Below, piece after piece: positions 25,019 to 34,316 of a DNA stretch of 64,000 nucleotides. Both the position numbers and the translations under genes were made by a program. The notes under the pieces were generated by a model. It saw nothing but the letters and a program-made list of their open reading frames with translations, had not been told where the DNA came from and did no database searches. The stretch is from the NCBI RefSeq assembly GCF_028283785.1, contig NZ_JAPWKB010000008.1, forward strand, positions 62,001 to 126,000. Reading direction: 5' to 3'. Numbering within the stretch: the first letter of the stretch is position 1; each line of letters opens with the position of its first letter. The stretch comes from Paraburkholderia sp. (GTDB taxonomy: Bacteria > Pseudomonadota > Gammaproteobacteria > Burkholderiales > Burkholderiaceae).

Positions 25019-25477
25019 CTAGACGTGCACGTGATCGTGCTGCTCGGCACCGTCGCCATGATGATGCCGTGCGCGTTCGATCGACACCGGGATCGTGTGG
25101 AGATGCGCGAAGCGCACGCCACGCTGGCTCGCGACGCTGTCGGCGAAGGCGGTGACATCGGCGGCGCGTCCGCGCAACACCGACGATTCGAGCAGGCTGT
25201 CGTGATCGAGATGCACGCGCATGCTGGCCACCGCCAGATCGTGGCGGTCGTGATGCGCCTGCGTGATCCGCCGCGCAAGTTCGCGCGTTGCGTGATCGTA
25301 GACATAGGTGAGTGTCGCCACGCACTGCTCGCCGGCATCGCCCGCCGGTTCGCGCGCCTGGCTTTCGCGAACCAGGTCCCGGAACGCTTCCGAACGGCTC
25401 GAATAGCCGCGCGCCTCGACCATCGCGTCCACGGTGGCAAGCAGGTCTTCGTCTATCGTGATGGTGATGCGCTGCAT
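25019..25477 (-). CDS. nikR: NikR-type ribbon-helix-helix metal regulator
   Basis: Transcriptional regulator of 152 residues: N-terminal ribbon-helix-helix (1-45, MQRITITIDEDLL...RSEAFRDLV) and C-terminal ACT-like metal-binding domain. A GGAGAG site precedes the start. Aligned by eye with E. coli NikR, His76 and His89 are retained, but the position of His87 is Arg (SMRVH) and that of Cys95 is Leu (DHDSLLE). Two of the four high-affinity nickel ligands therefore appear to be missing. A His-rich C-terminal tail (RHHHGDGAEQHDHVHV) is added. It is divergent from a Ni/Co permease, the expected target. Metal specificity may differ from that of E. coli NikR. Confidence 0.88.
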   Translation of the reverse strand: MQRITITIDEDLLATVDAMVEARGYSSRSEAFRDLVRESQAREPAGDAGEQCVATLTYVYDHATRELARRITQAHHDRHDLAVASMRVHLDHDSLLESSVLRGRAADVTAFADSVASQRGVRFAHLHTIPVSIERARHHHGDGAEQHDHVHV

Positions 25478-25619
25478 GATCTCTCCGACGGTGTGCGATC
25501 CGATGTTAGCGCATCAAATTCCAGTGTGACGATTTTTGAAAACAGTATGATTATGGTCACCCATGAATCCGGCGATGCTTCCGTCGCCGGCGTGCGTCTT
25601 CATCTACGACGGAGCATCG

Positions 25620-26684
25620 ATGGCCAATCTTGTGAAAGCATTGTTCGGTGACGAACAGGGCAATCTCCGTCAGAAAATCGGCGGCCTTTACCTGCTGTTG
25701 ATCGCCTTCAATGTCGGCGCATGGATCTGGGCATTCGTCGCGTTTCATCATTATCCGCTGCTGATGGGAACGAGCCTGCTGGCGTACTCGTTCGGTTTGC
25801 GGCATGCGGTGGACGCCGACCATATCGCCGCGATCGACAACGCCACGCGCAAGCTGATGCAGGAAGGCAAACGGCCGATCACCGTCGGTCTGATGTTCTC
25901 GCTCGGACACTCGACGATCGTCGTGCTCGCGTCGGTGGGCATCGCCGCGACGGCGATGGCGCTGCAAACGAAAATGGCGGGCTTCCGTGAGATCGGCGGC
26001 CTGATCGGCACGCTGGTTTCTACCTTCTTCCTGTTCGCGATCGCGCTGTTGAACCTCGTGATCCTGCGCTCGGTGATCCGCGCGTTCCGGCGGGTGCGCC
26101 GCGGCGAACCGTATATCGAGGAAGATTTCGACATGTTGCTCGCCGATCGCGGTTTTCTGGCACGTATTTTCCGTCCGCTGTTCGGCCTGATCACGAAAAG
26201 CTGGCACATGTACCTGCTGGGTTTCCTGTTCGGACTGGGTTTCGATACCGCGACGGAGGTCGGCTTGCTCGGAATCTCGGCGGCGGGCGCGGCGCAAGGC
26301 ATGCCGATCTGGTCGATCCTCGTGTTTCCGGTGCTGTTCACCGCAGGCATGACGCTGATCGACACGACCGACAGCATCCTGATGCTCGGCGCCTACGGCT
26401 GGGCGTTCGTGAAACCGATCCGCAAGCTCTACTACAACATCACGATCACGACGATCTCGGTCGTGGTGGCGTTGCTGGTCGGGAGTATCGAAGGGCTGGG
26501 TTTGCTGGTCGACAAACTGCAACTGAGCGGCGGCGTCTGGGATGCGATCGGTCGCCTGAACGACAACTTCGGCATGATCGGTTATGTGATCGTCGGTGTG
26601 TTCGTGGTCAGCTGGCTGGTGTCGGCCGCCGTCTACCGGTGGCAACGCTTCGACGAACTCGAGGTGGGTTCGAGCCAGGTCTGA
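25620..26684 (+). CDS. HoxN/NixA-family nickel/cobalt permease
   Basis: Inner-membrane, single-component Ni2+/Co2+ permease of 354 residues from the ATG at 25620, which has GGAG at good spacing; an ATG at 25563 would add 19 residues without a ribosome-binding site. All NiCoT signatures are present: RHAVDADHIAAIDN (the H-x4-D-H motif in helix 2), LGHSTIVV, LGFDTATEV and GMTLIDTTDS. About eight hydrophobic segments are visible. It is divergent from nikR with a 142-bp intergenic region, so metal-responsive repression is likely. A GTATGA hexamer (25545-25550), like one NikR half-site, lacks its partner at the expected spacing. Confidence 0.94.
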   Translation: MANLVKALFGDEQGNLRQKIGGLYLLLIAFNVGAWIWAFVAFHHYPLLMGTSLLAYSFGLRHAVDADHIAAIDNATRKLMQEGKRPITVGLMFSLGHSTIVVLASVGIAATAMALQTKMAGFREIGGLIGTLVSTFFLFAIALLNLVILRSVIRAFRRVRRGEPYIEEDFDMLLADRGFLARIFRPLFGLITKSWHMYLLGFLFGLGFDTATEVGLLGISAAGAAQGMPIWSILVFPVLFTAGMTLIDTTDSILMLGAYGWAFVKPIRKLYYNITITTISVVVALLVGSIEGLGLLVDKLQLSGGVWDAIGRLNDNFGMIGYVIVGVFVVSWLVSAAVYRWQRFDELEVGSSQV

Positions 26685-26752
26685 CCGACTCCCGGCGGGT
26701 GTAGCTTCCCGGTTTCGATCCCGGTTCGATCCGCCACCCTGCGTGCCGCGCG

Positions 26753-27661
26753 TCAGCGTCGCGGCTTCGCCGTACTCCAGTCCGATTCCCGCGCCAGTTC
26801 GACGAACGCGGTGAGATAGTCGATCGTCGCGTCGGTCTCGCGCGTGCCGAGAAAAATCTGCTTGGCCACCCCTTTCCTGCCGAGCTTCAACGGCGTCAAC
26901 GGCATCACGCCCGCATACTCTTCGGCCAGCCAGCGCGGCAACGCCGCGACACCTCTGCCGCTCGCCACCATCTGCAACATGATGTCGGTCGTCTCGATGA
27001 CCTTGTGCCGTCGTGGCACGACGTTGGCCGGCGTCAGGAACTGGTTGTAGATGTCGAGCCGGTCGGTTTCGACCGGATAGGTGATCAATACCTCGGACGA
27101 CAACTGCTCCGGCACGACGTACGCGAGCCCCGCGAGCGGATGGTCGTCGGCGACGACGAGCACCTGCTCGTAGTCGAATACCGGCTCGAAGCACAGGCCC
27201 GGTTTCTTCAGCGGGTCCGGCGTGACCAGCACGTCGATGTCGTAGCCGAACAGCGCGCCGATCCCGCCGAACTGAAACTTCTGTTTGACGTCCACATCGA
27301 CGTCCGGCCATGCTTTCAGATAAGGCGCGACCACCTTCAGCAACCACTGGTAGCACGGATGGCATTCCATGCCGATCCGCAACGTGCCGCGCTGCCCTTG
27401 CGCATACTGCTTCATGCGCTCTTCGGCGTGTTCGAATTGCGGCAGCATCCGGTTCGCGAGCCTCAGCAGATACTGGCCCGCCTGCGTGAGCCGCATCGAC
27501 CGGCCTTCGCGATCCCAGACCGGCGTGCCCAACTGCTGCTCCAGCTTTTTCACGGTATGGCTCAACGCCGATTGCGTGAGATTCAGTACGTTCGCCGCAC
27601 CCGTGAGCGACCCTTGCCGCTCCACTTCCCTGATGACGATCAGATGCATCCGTTCAAGCAC
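26753..27661 (-). CDS. metR: MetR, LysR-type activator of methionine genes
   Basis: LysR-family activator of 302 residues responding to homocysteine. The N-terminal winged helix (SLTGAANVLNLTQSALSHTVKKLE, about 17-41) and the effector domain starting at GTLRIGMECHPCYQWLL match MetR, in particular the ECHPCYQW segment. The start is a GTG preceded by GGAG. It is divergent from metE with a 109-bp intergenic region containing a 9-bp inverted repeat, the classical metR-metE layout. Confidence 0.95.
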   Translation of the reverse strand: MLERMHLIVIREVERQGSLTGAANVLNLTQSALSHTVKKLEQQLGTPVWDREGRSMRLTQAGQYLLRLANRMLPQFEHAEERMKQYAQGQRGTLRIGMECHPCYQWLLKVVAPYLKAWPDVDVDVKQKFQFGGIGALFGYDIDVLVTPDPLKKPGLCFEPVFDYEQVLVVADDHPLAGLAYVVPEQLSSEVLITYPVETDRLDIYNQFLTPANVVPRRHKVIETTDIMLQMVASGRGVAALPRWLAEEYAGVMPLTPLKLGRKGVAKQIFLGTRETDATIDYLTAFVELARESDWSTAKPRR

Positions 27662-27693
27662 GCGTCACTCCATGAAAGAAACTAATCGATATA

Positions 27694-27716
27694 TGAAATA
27701 AAGCCATTTTATTTCA
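27694..27716. promoter_or_regulatory. MetR operator candidate between metR and metE
   Basis: A perfect inverted repeat TGAAATAAA-GCCAT-TTTATTTCA with 9-bp arms lies 55-77 bp upstream of metE and 33-55 bp upstream of metR. The outer TGAA...TTCA halves match the known MetR core, TGAA-N5-TTCA, with a longer spacer, and fit the T-N11-A rule of LysR sites. Binding is inferred from position. Confidence 0.7.
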
Positions 27717-27770
27717 TGATCAGAAAATTCTATCATCGCGTCCAGTTATTTACTGAACGACGGAAACGAC

Positions 27771-30062
27771 ATGGTCACGACGCACAATCTGGGTTTTCCG
27801 CGCATCGGCGCACGACGCGAGTTGAAGTTCGCACTTGAAACCTACTGGAAGGGCCAGTCGTCGCGCGACGAACTGAAGACGCTCGGCGCACAGCTGCGCG
27901 CGCGCCATTGGGACGACCAGCAAGCGCTCGATCACGTGCCGGTCGGCGATTTCGCGTTTTACGACCAGGTGCTCGACATGAGCTTCACGCTGGGCAATCT
28001 GCCGGAGCGTGTGCGCGGCTTTCACGGTGACGCGCTGGACAACTATTTCCGCGTGGCGCGGGGCCGCTCGGCCCAGGGTGCGGACGATCACGGTCAGTGC
28101 TGCGGCGGCGTGGCAGCGGGCGAGATGACCAAGTGGTTCGATACCAACTATCACTACATCGTCCCGGAGTTCGACGCGAAGACGCGGTTCTCGCTCGATC
28201 CGTCGCGTCTGGTCGAGCAGATTCGCGAAGCGCAAGCGCGCGGCGTCAAGGCAAAGCCGGTGATCATCGGTCCGGTTACGTATTTGTGGCTCGGCAAGGC
28301 GAAGGACGATTCGGACCGGCTCGCGCTGTTGCCGCGTCTGTTGCCCGTGTATGCCGCGCTGCTCGACTACTTCACCGCGCAAGGCATCGAGTGGGTGCAG
28401 ATCGATGAACCCGCGCTCGTGACCGAACTCGATCCGGCATGGCGCGAAGCCTTCGTCACCGCGTACGATGCGCTCGCCACGCGCCGCGTCAAGGTGTTGC
28501 TCGCGACGTATTTCGGCCCGTTGCGCGAGAACCTCGACCTCGCGTGCAAACTGCCGGTGGACGGCCTGCATATCGATGCGATCAACGCCCGCGACGAAGT
28601 CGCTCAGGTCGCAGCCAGACTGCCGGAAACCGCCGTGGTGTCGGTCGGCGTCATCAATGGCCGCAATATCTGGAGGACCGATCTGAACGCTGCGCTCGAA
28701 TGGCTGGAGCCGCTGCACCGGACGCTCGGCGACCGGCTATGGATCGCGCCGTCGTGCTCGTTGCTGCACTCGCCGGTCGATCTGGACAGCGAGCCGACGC
28801 TCGACGCCGAGATCAAATCGTGGCTCGCCTTCGCGCTGCAAAAGCTCGACGAACTGAAGGTGCTGGCGCAGGCGCTGAACACCGGCCGTCAATCCGTCGA
28901 AGCTGCGCTGAACGCAAATCAGACTGCTATCGAGAGCCGTCGGACGTCGCCGCGCGTGCATAACCCGGCGGTCAAGGCGGCCGTGTCGAAAATCGACGCC
29001 GCGCTCGGCCGACGCGTCAGCGCGTATCCGCAACGTGCGACGAAGCAATCGGCGTTGTTCAACTTGCCCGCTTATCCGACGACAACGATTGGCTCGTTCC
29101 CGCAGACAGCGGAAATCCGCCAGGCGCGCAGTCAGTTCAAGCGCGGCGAACTCGACGCAGCCGCGTATCGAACCGCGATGCACAGCGAGATTGCGCGCAG
29201 CGTGAAAGAGCAGGAAGCGTTGGGCCTCGACGTGCTCGTTCACGGTGAAGCAGAGCGTAACGACATGGTCGAATACTTTGGCGAGCAACTGGACGGTTAC
29301 GCGTTCAGCCAGTTCGGCTGGGTGCAGTCGTATGGCTCGCGTTGCGTGAAGCCGCCGATTCTGTTCGGCGATATCAGCCGTCCGAAGGCGATGACGGTCG
29401 AGTGGACCCGTTACGCGCAATCGCTGACGAGCAAGCCGATGAAGGGGATGCTGACCGGTCCGGTCACGATCCTGAACTGGTCGTTCGTTCGCGACGACCA
29501 GCCGCGTTCGGTGTCGTGCTATCAGCTCGCGCTGGCGATCCGCGAAGAAGTGCTGGACCTGGAAAAGGCCGGCGTGCGCGTGATCCAGATCGACGAAGCG
29601 GCGTTGCGTGAAGGTCTGCCGCTGCGCAAGTCGCAGTGGAACGCGTATCTGCAGTGGGCGGTCGAGTCGTTCCGCGTTACCGCGAACGGCGTGCAGGACG
29701 AAACGCAGATTCACACGCACATGTGCTATTCGGAGTTCAACGACATCATCGCGTCGATCGCCGATATGGATGCGGACGTGATCACGATCGAGACGTCGCG
29801 CTCGGACATGGAATTGCTCGATGCATTCGACGACTTCAACTATCCGAACGAGATTGGCCCGGGCGTGTACGACATTCACTCGCCGAATATTCCGAGCGAG
29901 GCGCATATCGTTCAACTGATGCGCAAGGCAGCGGAACGGATTCCGGCAGAGCGTCTGTGGGTGAATCCGGATTGCGGGTTGAAGACGCGTCAGTGGGCGG
30001 AGGTGATTCCGGCGTTGACGAACATGGTGGCGGCGGCGAGGAGCTTGCGCGCGTTGTCGTAA
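27771..30062 (+). CDS. metE: Cobalamin-independent methionine synthase
   Basis: 5-methyltetrahydropteroyltriglutamate-homocysteine methyltransferase, 763 residues, catalysing the last step of methionine synthesis without B12. Two duplicated barrels are visible: an N-terminal half starting [17 protein letters not shown] and a C-terminal half with [10 protein letters not shown]. The zinc and homocysteine site is complete: His and Cys of HTHMCYSEF (about 649 and 651), Glu in [11 protein letters not shown] and Cys in NPDCGLKTR (about 733). Length and motifs match E. coli MetE. It is activated by the divergent metR product. Nothing looks abnormal. Confidence 0.98.
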   Translation: MVTTHNLGFPRIGARRELKFALETYWKGQSSRDELKTLGAQLRARHWDDQQALDHVPVGDFAFYDQVLDMSFTLGNLPERVRGFHGDALDNYFRVARGRSAQGADDHGQCCGGVAAGEMTKWFDTNYHYIVPEFDAKTRFSLDPSRLVEQIREAQARGVKAKPVIIGPVTYLWLGKAKDDSDRLALLPRLLPVYAALLDYFTAQGIEWVQIDEPALVTELDPAWREAFVTAYDALATRRVKVLLATYFGPLRENLDLACKLPVDGLHIDAINARDEVAQVAARLPETAVVSVGVINGRNIWRTDLNAALEWLEPLHRTLGDRLWIAPSCSLLHSPVDLDSEPTLDAEIKSWLAFALQKLDELKVLAQALNTGRQSVEAALNANQTAIESRRTSPRVHNPAVKAAVSKIDAALGRRVSAYPQRATKQSALFNLPAYPTTTIGSFPQTAEIRQARSQFKRGELDAAAYRTAMHSEIARSVKEQEALGLDVLVHGEAERNDMVEYFGEQLDGYAFSQFGWVQSYGSRCVKPPILFGDISRPKAMTVEWTRYAQSLTSKPMKGMLTGPVTILNWSFVRDDQPRSVSCYQLALAIREEVLDLEKAGVRVIQIDEAALREGLPLRKSQWNAYLQWAVESFRVTANGVQDETQIHTHMCYSEFNDIIASIADMDADVITIETSRSDMELLDAFDDFNYPNEIGPGVYDIHSPNIPSEAHIVQLMRKAAERIPAERLWVNPDCGLKTRQWAEVIPALTNMVAAARSLRALS

Positions 30063-30339
30063 TTCGTATGGGCGGTTGGATTGGGCTGGATACGTGCCGC
30101 GCTGTGCCGGTTGAGGCGGACTTGCGTGGCGTGGCATCTGTTCGTTTATGCCGGAGCTCGGCGCGGGATTTTCATGGTTGCGTTCTCATCATGTTTGAAC
30201 GTAACAATCACATCCTGTCTATCGGGATTGTGTCGATGTCGTGCGCGACTTTGATCGATTCGGACATATTTTGTCATTACGAAAAAGCAAAAACATGACA
30301 CCCTGATATCGACAATATAGACAAAGACGGGGAAACGAA

Positions 30340-31353
30340 GTGCTAAGGAATATTCAAGCTGCCCGAGCCATTGCGGCTCTCTGCGTCGTTGCTTACCACC
30401 TCGAATTGCTCCGTTTCGGCCAGTGCGGCGTAGACGTGTTCTTCGTCATCAGCGGGTTCATCATGTCCTACGTCGCACCGCTCGAGGGTCGTGCGTTCTT
30501 CATCAAACGAGTCATTCGAATTGTGCCGCTGTATTGGATACTCACGGTGGGTGTATATGCGATCGCGTTAGTTAAGCCTCAATGGCTCAATACAACCACG
30601 GATGGCATGGCTTTTCTTTTGAAGTCTCTGTTTTTTCTCCCGTATATCAAAGATAACGGGAATTGGGGCCCGCTGCTCCGGAACGGTTGGACGTTAAACT
30701 TCGAGATGTTTTTTTATGTGCTGATCGCTGTGTCGCTGCTGTGCGTGAGAGCGCGCTACGCAACCCTTGCAGGAAGCGCGCTTCTTGTCGGGATATGTTC
30801 CTTCGTCGCTTTGCACGGTACGGGAAATGCGATTGCAGACTACATGGGACAACCTCTGGCACTTGAGTTTTGCCTGGGCGTAGCCTGCTACTGGATATCG
30901 AGGTCCAACATTTTTGCTCGAGTGAACCCCGGCGTCTGGGCAGCGTTGGGAATCGCGGGCGTCGCCGCAATCGTTTTGCTATATGCGATGTCAGGCAACC
31001 CGGTGGGATTTGTGCGTCTGACGCACTATGGCTTGCCGGCCTTTGCGATCATCCTGTCGCTGCTCGGTCTTGAGAAGACCGGGTTCAGTGTTCGCGGCAA
31101 TCTGCTTGTCGATCTTGGCGCGGCAAGCTATTCGATCTATCTGTTGCACCCGTACGTGATAGGTGCCGTCGAAAAGCTCCTTCACATCAGGACCGGTTCT
31201 GCGACCGCCGTAAGCATGGCCGCTTCGGCTTTGTCTATTGTCGTAGTTTGCGTAACGGGATGGTGGTGCTATCGGTACATTGAAAGCCCGATTCAAGCCG
31301 CGATAAAGCGGGCCCGGTTCCGTGCTCGGGGGCCCGTGTCATCTGCCATGTGA
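30340..31353 (+). CDS. Acyltransferase 3 family integral membrane protein (ExoZ/OafA-like)
   Basis: Inner-membrane acyltransferase of 337 residues with about ten hydrophobic helices, which would O-acetylate an exopolysaccharide, O-antigen or similar glycan. The N-terminus LRNIQAARAIAALCVVAYH carries the catalytic His, and FFVISGFIMSY is the Acyl_transf_3 signature; SYSIYLLHPYV lies near the end, as in ExoZ. The start is GTG with GGGGAAACGAA upstream. Base composition is visibly lower in GC than that of metE, and the upstream 277 bp are AT-rich, suggesting later acquisition. No polysaccharide genes are adjacent, so the acceptor is unknown. Confidence 0.9.
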   Translation: MLRNIQAARAIAALCVVAYHLELLRFGQCGVDVFFVISGFIMSYVAPLEGRAFFIKRVIRIVPLYWILTVGVYAIALVKPQWLNTTTDGMAFLLKSLFFLPYIKDNGNWGPLLRNGWTLNFEMFFYVLIAVSLLCVRARYATLAGSALLVGICSFVALHGTGNAIADYMGQPLALEFCLGVACYWISRSNIFARVNPGVWAALGIAGVAAIVLLYAMSGNPVGFVRLTHYGLPAFAIILSLLGLEKTGFSVRGNLLVDLGAASYSIYLLHPYVIGAVEKLLHIRTGSATAVSMAASALSIVVVCVTGWWCYRYIESPIQAAIKRARFRARGPVSSAM

Positions 31354-31518
31354 TTCGCCGCGTTGGTCAACATGGTGGCCACTGGCTCGTATCGACCCCA
31401 CAAGAGTCAGTCGAAGTGCTCGATAACAGTCATTCATGCAGGTTACGAAGAAGCGTTGAGATAGTCCGGTGCTTGCAGGAAGAGCGCATCGGAAACCAAA
31501 CTGGCCGCGGGCAATTGA

Positions 31519-31942
31519 GCGCGCTAGTCCCGCGTGACGCAACCAGTCAGTCATGGCGTTAACGTCCGGCCGGTCGTGCGCCAAGCCAACTACGCCGTCG
31601 GGACGCACCGCGAACAGCGCGCCCGCGCCCGATTCCCATGCGGCGCTTGCACGGCCGAGACCACCTCAACCTGCTCGGCGCCGCTGGCGCGCCGGCGTGT
31701 GGCGCGCACACCGTCAGAGTCAGCGTGCGCACCGACCAATGTCATACCGTATTCCACGTCGGTAGCGAGTGCCTTGAGGCGGTCACGGAGCACCGCCTCG
31801 GTACGCCACTACGGAATCAGAAGCGACGCTGGCCAGGGCACGTCACGAAATCCGCCGTCGCCGGTATATTGACGGAAAGGCAGGTCGGCCTGGCCTGCGT
31901 TCACCCGGTTGGTCCGGCACCGACGATCAGAATGTCCGACAT
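31519..31942 (-). pseudogene. Decayed FAD-dependent aromatic hydroxylase
   Basis: Remnant of a class A flavoprotein hydroxylase. The minus strand opens at 31942 with MSDILIVGAGPTG, the FAD fold, and then meets TGA because the following part is deleted. Further on it reads QYTGDGGFRDVPWPASLLIP, a TAG where WRTEAVLRDRLKAL should continue, then DVEYGMTLVGAHADSDGVRAT. After a second junction and frame change, the C-terminal piece ends with FAVRPDGVVGLAHD and DVNAMTDWLRHAG. At least two internal deletions, one nonsense codon and one frame change make it non-functional. The intact protein would have been about 500 residues. Confidence 0.85.
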
Positions 31943-32018
31943 CGCTGGAATTTCCCGAGGAAATCGTGGGGCGTGATCAATGCCCTGTTTGTCCCCAAAC
32001 CGACACATAAGACCTTCG

Positions 32019-32510
32019 CTAACTGTTTCCGGCAGTCGAAATCGGCAACGCCAACCCTACCTTCACCTTCGACATGACGACCATCGTTTCGAAGTGGCGG
32101 ATATTCTGGTTCTGCCTAAATACGCGCGTCGCAAATTCGTCGTAGTGATCGATATCGCGCATCGAGATCAGCAGCACGAAATCCGCCTTTCCCGTCACCA
32201 CGTAACACTGCATCACCTCGGGCAGTCCGCTCAAAAACCGCTTGAATTCATCGAGCAGATCGACCCGTTCTCTCTCGACCTGCACCATCACCAGCATCAT
32301 CAGCGGCAAACCGACCTTGTTCGGGTCCACGACCGATATGTCCTTGACGATGTACTTCTCGTCACGCAGACGCTTCACGCGACGCATGCAAGCCGGTGGA
32401 CTCAAACCGATTTCAGCCGCCAGCGCCTGATTGCTGATCTGGTTGTCGTGCTGAAGAATCGCGAGGATGCGTAGATCGAAATCGTCTAGCGCGGCGGCGG
32501 TGCCGGTCAT
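32019..32510 (-). CDS. Lrp/AsnC-family transcriptional regulator
   Basis: Amino-acid-responsive regulator of 163 residues. Helix-turn-helix about 8-55 (LDDFDLRILAILQHDNQISNQALAAEIGLSPPACMRRV split over two lines of the domain) and the RAM/ACT ligand domain from about 70 (LPLMMLVMVQVERE; VMQCYVVTGKADFVLLI). The ATG ending at 32510 gives the usual Lrp length; an in-frame upstream start would add 31 unrelated residues. It is divergent from a binding-protein/deformylase/aminotransferase operon with 126 bp between, so it most likely regulates that operon in response to an amino acid. Confidence 0.92.
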   Translation of the reverse strand: MTGTAAALDDFDLRILAILQHDNQISNQALAAEIGLSPPACMRRVKRLRDEKYIVKDISVVDPNKVGLPLMMLVMVQVERERVDLLDEFKRFLSGLPEVMQCYVVTGKADFVLLISMRDIDHYDEFATRVFRQNQNIRHFETMVVMSKVKVGLALPISTAGNS

Positions 32511-32636
32511 ATTTCGTTTAGCCCCAACAAAAAGAAATCCGCTTAAGCAAAGCGGCAGCGCCGTGTTTTTGGATTTCGCGGAGCCTGCATAGAATCGTAG
32601 CATCGATTAACAGCCCGATGCACACCGGAGAACACC

Positions 32637-33767
32637 ATGCACAAGCGGCCCTTATTCCTTGCCTGTCTATTGTCATTCTGCAGCGCCACCGCATTCGCGG
32701 ACACTGTCGTCACGATTGGCTATGCAGGCGCGCTAACCGGCGCGCAAGCGCATTTTGGCAAGGACAGCCAACGCGGAATCGAACTCGCACTGAGCGAAAT
32801 CAATGCAACGCATCCGGAGATCGGCGGAGTGCCAGTCAAGCTCGTACTCGATGCGCAAGACGATGCCGCCGATCCTAAAACGGCCACGACGGTTGCGCAG
32901 CGCTTCGTCGACAATCACGTCAGCGCCGTGATCGGTCATCAGAATTCGGGGACATCGATTGCGGTGGCAAGGCTCTATTCGGCCGCGCAGATCGCCGAAG
33001 TCACGCCCTCGGCAACCAATCCGCAATTCACGCATCTCGGATATCGCACGACCTTCCGGCTGCTGGCGAACGACACCTTTCTCGGCGAGGCCGTATCGAA
33101 GTACGCCGCGAACCAGTTGCATGTGCATCGCGTTGCGGTGATCGACGACCGCACCGCGTATGGTCAAGGTATCGCCGATGTCTTCGTCGACGATATCGGC
33201 AAGGCCAATATTCCCGTCGCCGCCCGCGAATACACGACGGACAAGGCATTCGATTTCGGCGCATCGCTCACGCTGATCAAAGGCAAGAGGCCCGACGCGA
33301 TTTTCTTTGGCGGCATGGATACGCAAGGGGGTCCGATGCTCAAACAGATGGTCAAGTATCAGATGGACATACCGTTGATGGGCGGCGACGGACTCTGTAC
33401 CCAAGAGATCCAGAAGCTGGCGGGCGATGCGCTAAACGGTAATCTGTTTTGCGCGGACGGCGGCCGCGTGCTGGCAAAAATGCCTGGCGGTCCCGCGTTT
33501 TCCAGCCGTTTCGAAGCCGCGTATCACGAGCCGATCCAGCTTTACGCGCCGTATGCTTACGACGCGATGATGGCGGTCTATCACGCGATGGTGCTGGCAC
33601 AATCCACCGATTCAGCAAAAGTCGTCGACGCCCTGCATAACGTGTCGTTCCAAGGTGTCACCGGCCAGATCGCATTCGACGGCAACGGCGATCTGCGCTC
33701 ACCAGCGGCTACCATTTCCACGTTCAGGAAGGGCAGCAAGGTCGCGCTTTCCGAGGTCACGCAATGA
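32637..33767 (+). CDS. Periplasmic branched-chain amino-acid-type binding protein
   Basis: LivJ/LivK-type type I periplasmic binding protein of 376 residues. A signal peptide (1-21, ending TAFA) precedes VVTIGYAGALTGAQAHFGKDSQRG, the usual first strand and ligand loop, then GHQNSGTSIAVARLY and VAVIDDRTAYGQG, all characteristic of the family. No permease or ATPase genes follow. The stop overlaps the deformylase start by four bases (ATGA), so the two are coupled. It must borrow a transporter encoded elsewhere or serve as a sensor. The ligand is probably an amino acid or derivative. Confidence 0.92.
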   Translation: MHKRPLFLACLLSFCSATAFADTVVTIGYAGALTGAQAHFGKDSQRGIELALSEINATHPEIGGVPVKLVLDAQDDAADPKTATTVAQRFVDNHVSAVIGHQNSGTSIAVARLYSAAQIAEVTPSATNPQFTHLGYRTTFRLLANDTFLGEAVSKYAANQLHVHRVAVIDDRTAYGQGIADVFVDDIGKANIPVAAREYTTDKAFDFGASLTLIKGKRPDAIFFGGMDTQGGPMLKQMVKYQMDIPLMGGDGLCTQEIQKLAGDALNGNLFCADGGRVLAKMPGGPAFSSRFEAAYHEPIQLYAPYAYDAMMAVYHAMVLAQSTDSAKVVDALHNVSFQGVTGQIAFDGNGDLRSPAATISTFRKGSKVALSEVTQ

Positions 33768-34309
33768 CGTCTCAGATTCTTCCTGTCGGCTCGCCTTCGC
33801 TGCGCGAGGTCGCGCTTGCGATCACCGATACGCACGATCCCGACGTGCTGCGCGACGCCGAAGCCCTCGGCGAAGCAATCCGCGCGTTTCGCGCCGAACA
33901 CGGCTTCGGCCGCGCGATTGCCGCGCCGCAGATTGGTATCGGCAAGCGGATGATCGGTCTCGCGCTGCCCGACTGGCCCACTGTCGTACTCAATCCCGAA
34001 GTGGTCTGGAAAAGCGAAACGCGCATGACGCTGTGGGACGACTGCATGTGCTTTCCCGACATGCTGGTGCGTGTGGAGCGCTATGCGTCGGTGTCGATCG
34101 AGTATCTCGGACTCGACGGTGAGACGTATCGCAAGGAGCGCCTCAGCCCCGCCGAATCCGAACTGATACAGCATGAAATCGATCATCTGAACGGCGTGCT
34201 GTCGTTCGATCGAGCCATCGGCGAGAACCCGTTCGTGCATCGCAGTGTGTTCGAAACAGGACGCGCGGCGTTTACGGAACAGGTCGATTACGTCCCGCAA
34301 CCCCTGTGA
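33764..34309 (+). CDS. Peptide-deformylase-like metallohydrolase (divergent)
   Basis: Deformylase-fold protein of 181 residues. Motif 1 reads GRAIAAPQ (49-56; canonical GxGxAAxQ with the second Gly as Ala). Motif 2 is WDDCMCFP with metal ligand Cys94 in place of EGCLS. Motif 3 is QHEIDHLNG with His137, Glu138 and His141. Metal and catalytic residues are all kept while the substrate-lining motifs differ from housekeeping Def, which normally sits beside fmt. Its coupling to an amino-acid binding protein and an aminotransferase suggests hydrolysis of an N-formyl or related amino-acid derivative rather than nascent-chain processing. That role is an inference. Confidence 0.85.
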   Translation: MTSQILPVGSPSLREVALAITDTHDPDVLRDAEALGEAIRAFRAEHGFGRAIAAPQIGIGKRMIGLALPDWPTVVLNPEVVWKSETRMTLWDDCMCFPDMLVRVERYASVSIEYLGLDGETYRKERLSPAESELIQHEIDHLNGVLSFDRAIGENPFVHRSVFETGRAAFTEQVDYVPQPL

Positions 34310-34316
34310 GCTCACG

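Noticed and set aside
25524..25560. NikR box (GTATGA-N16-TCATAC) in the nikR-permease intergenic region
   Set aside because: One GTATGA half-site at 25545 is present, but the partner at the required spacing reads differently; not strong enough to list as an operator.
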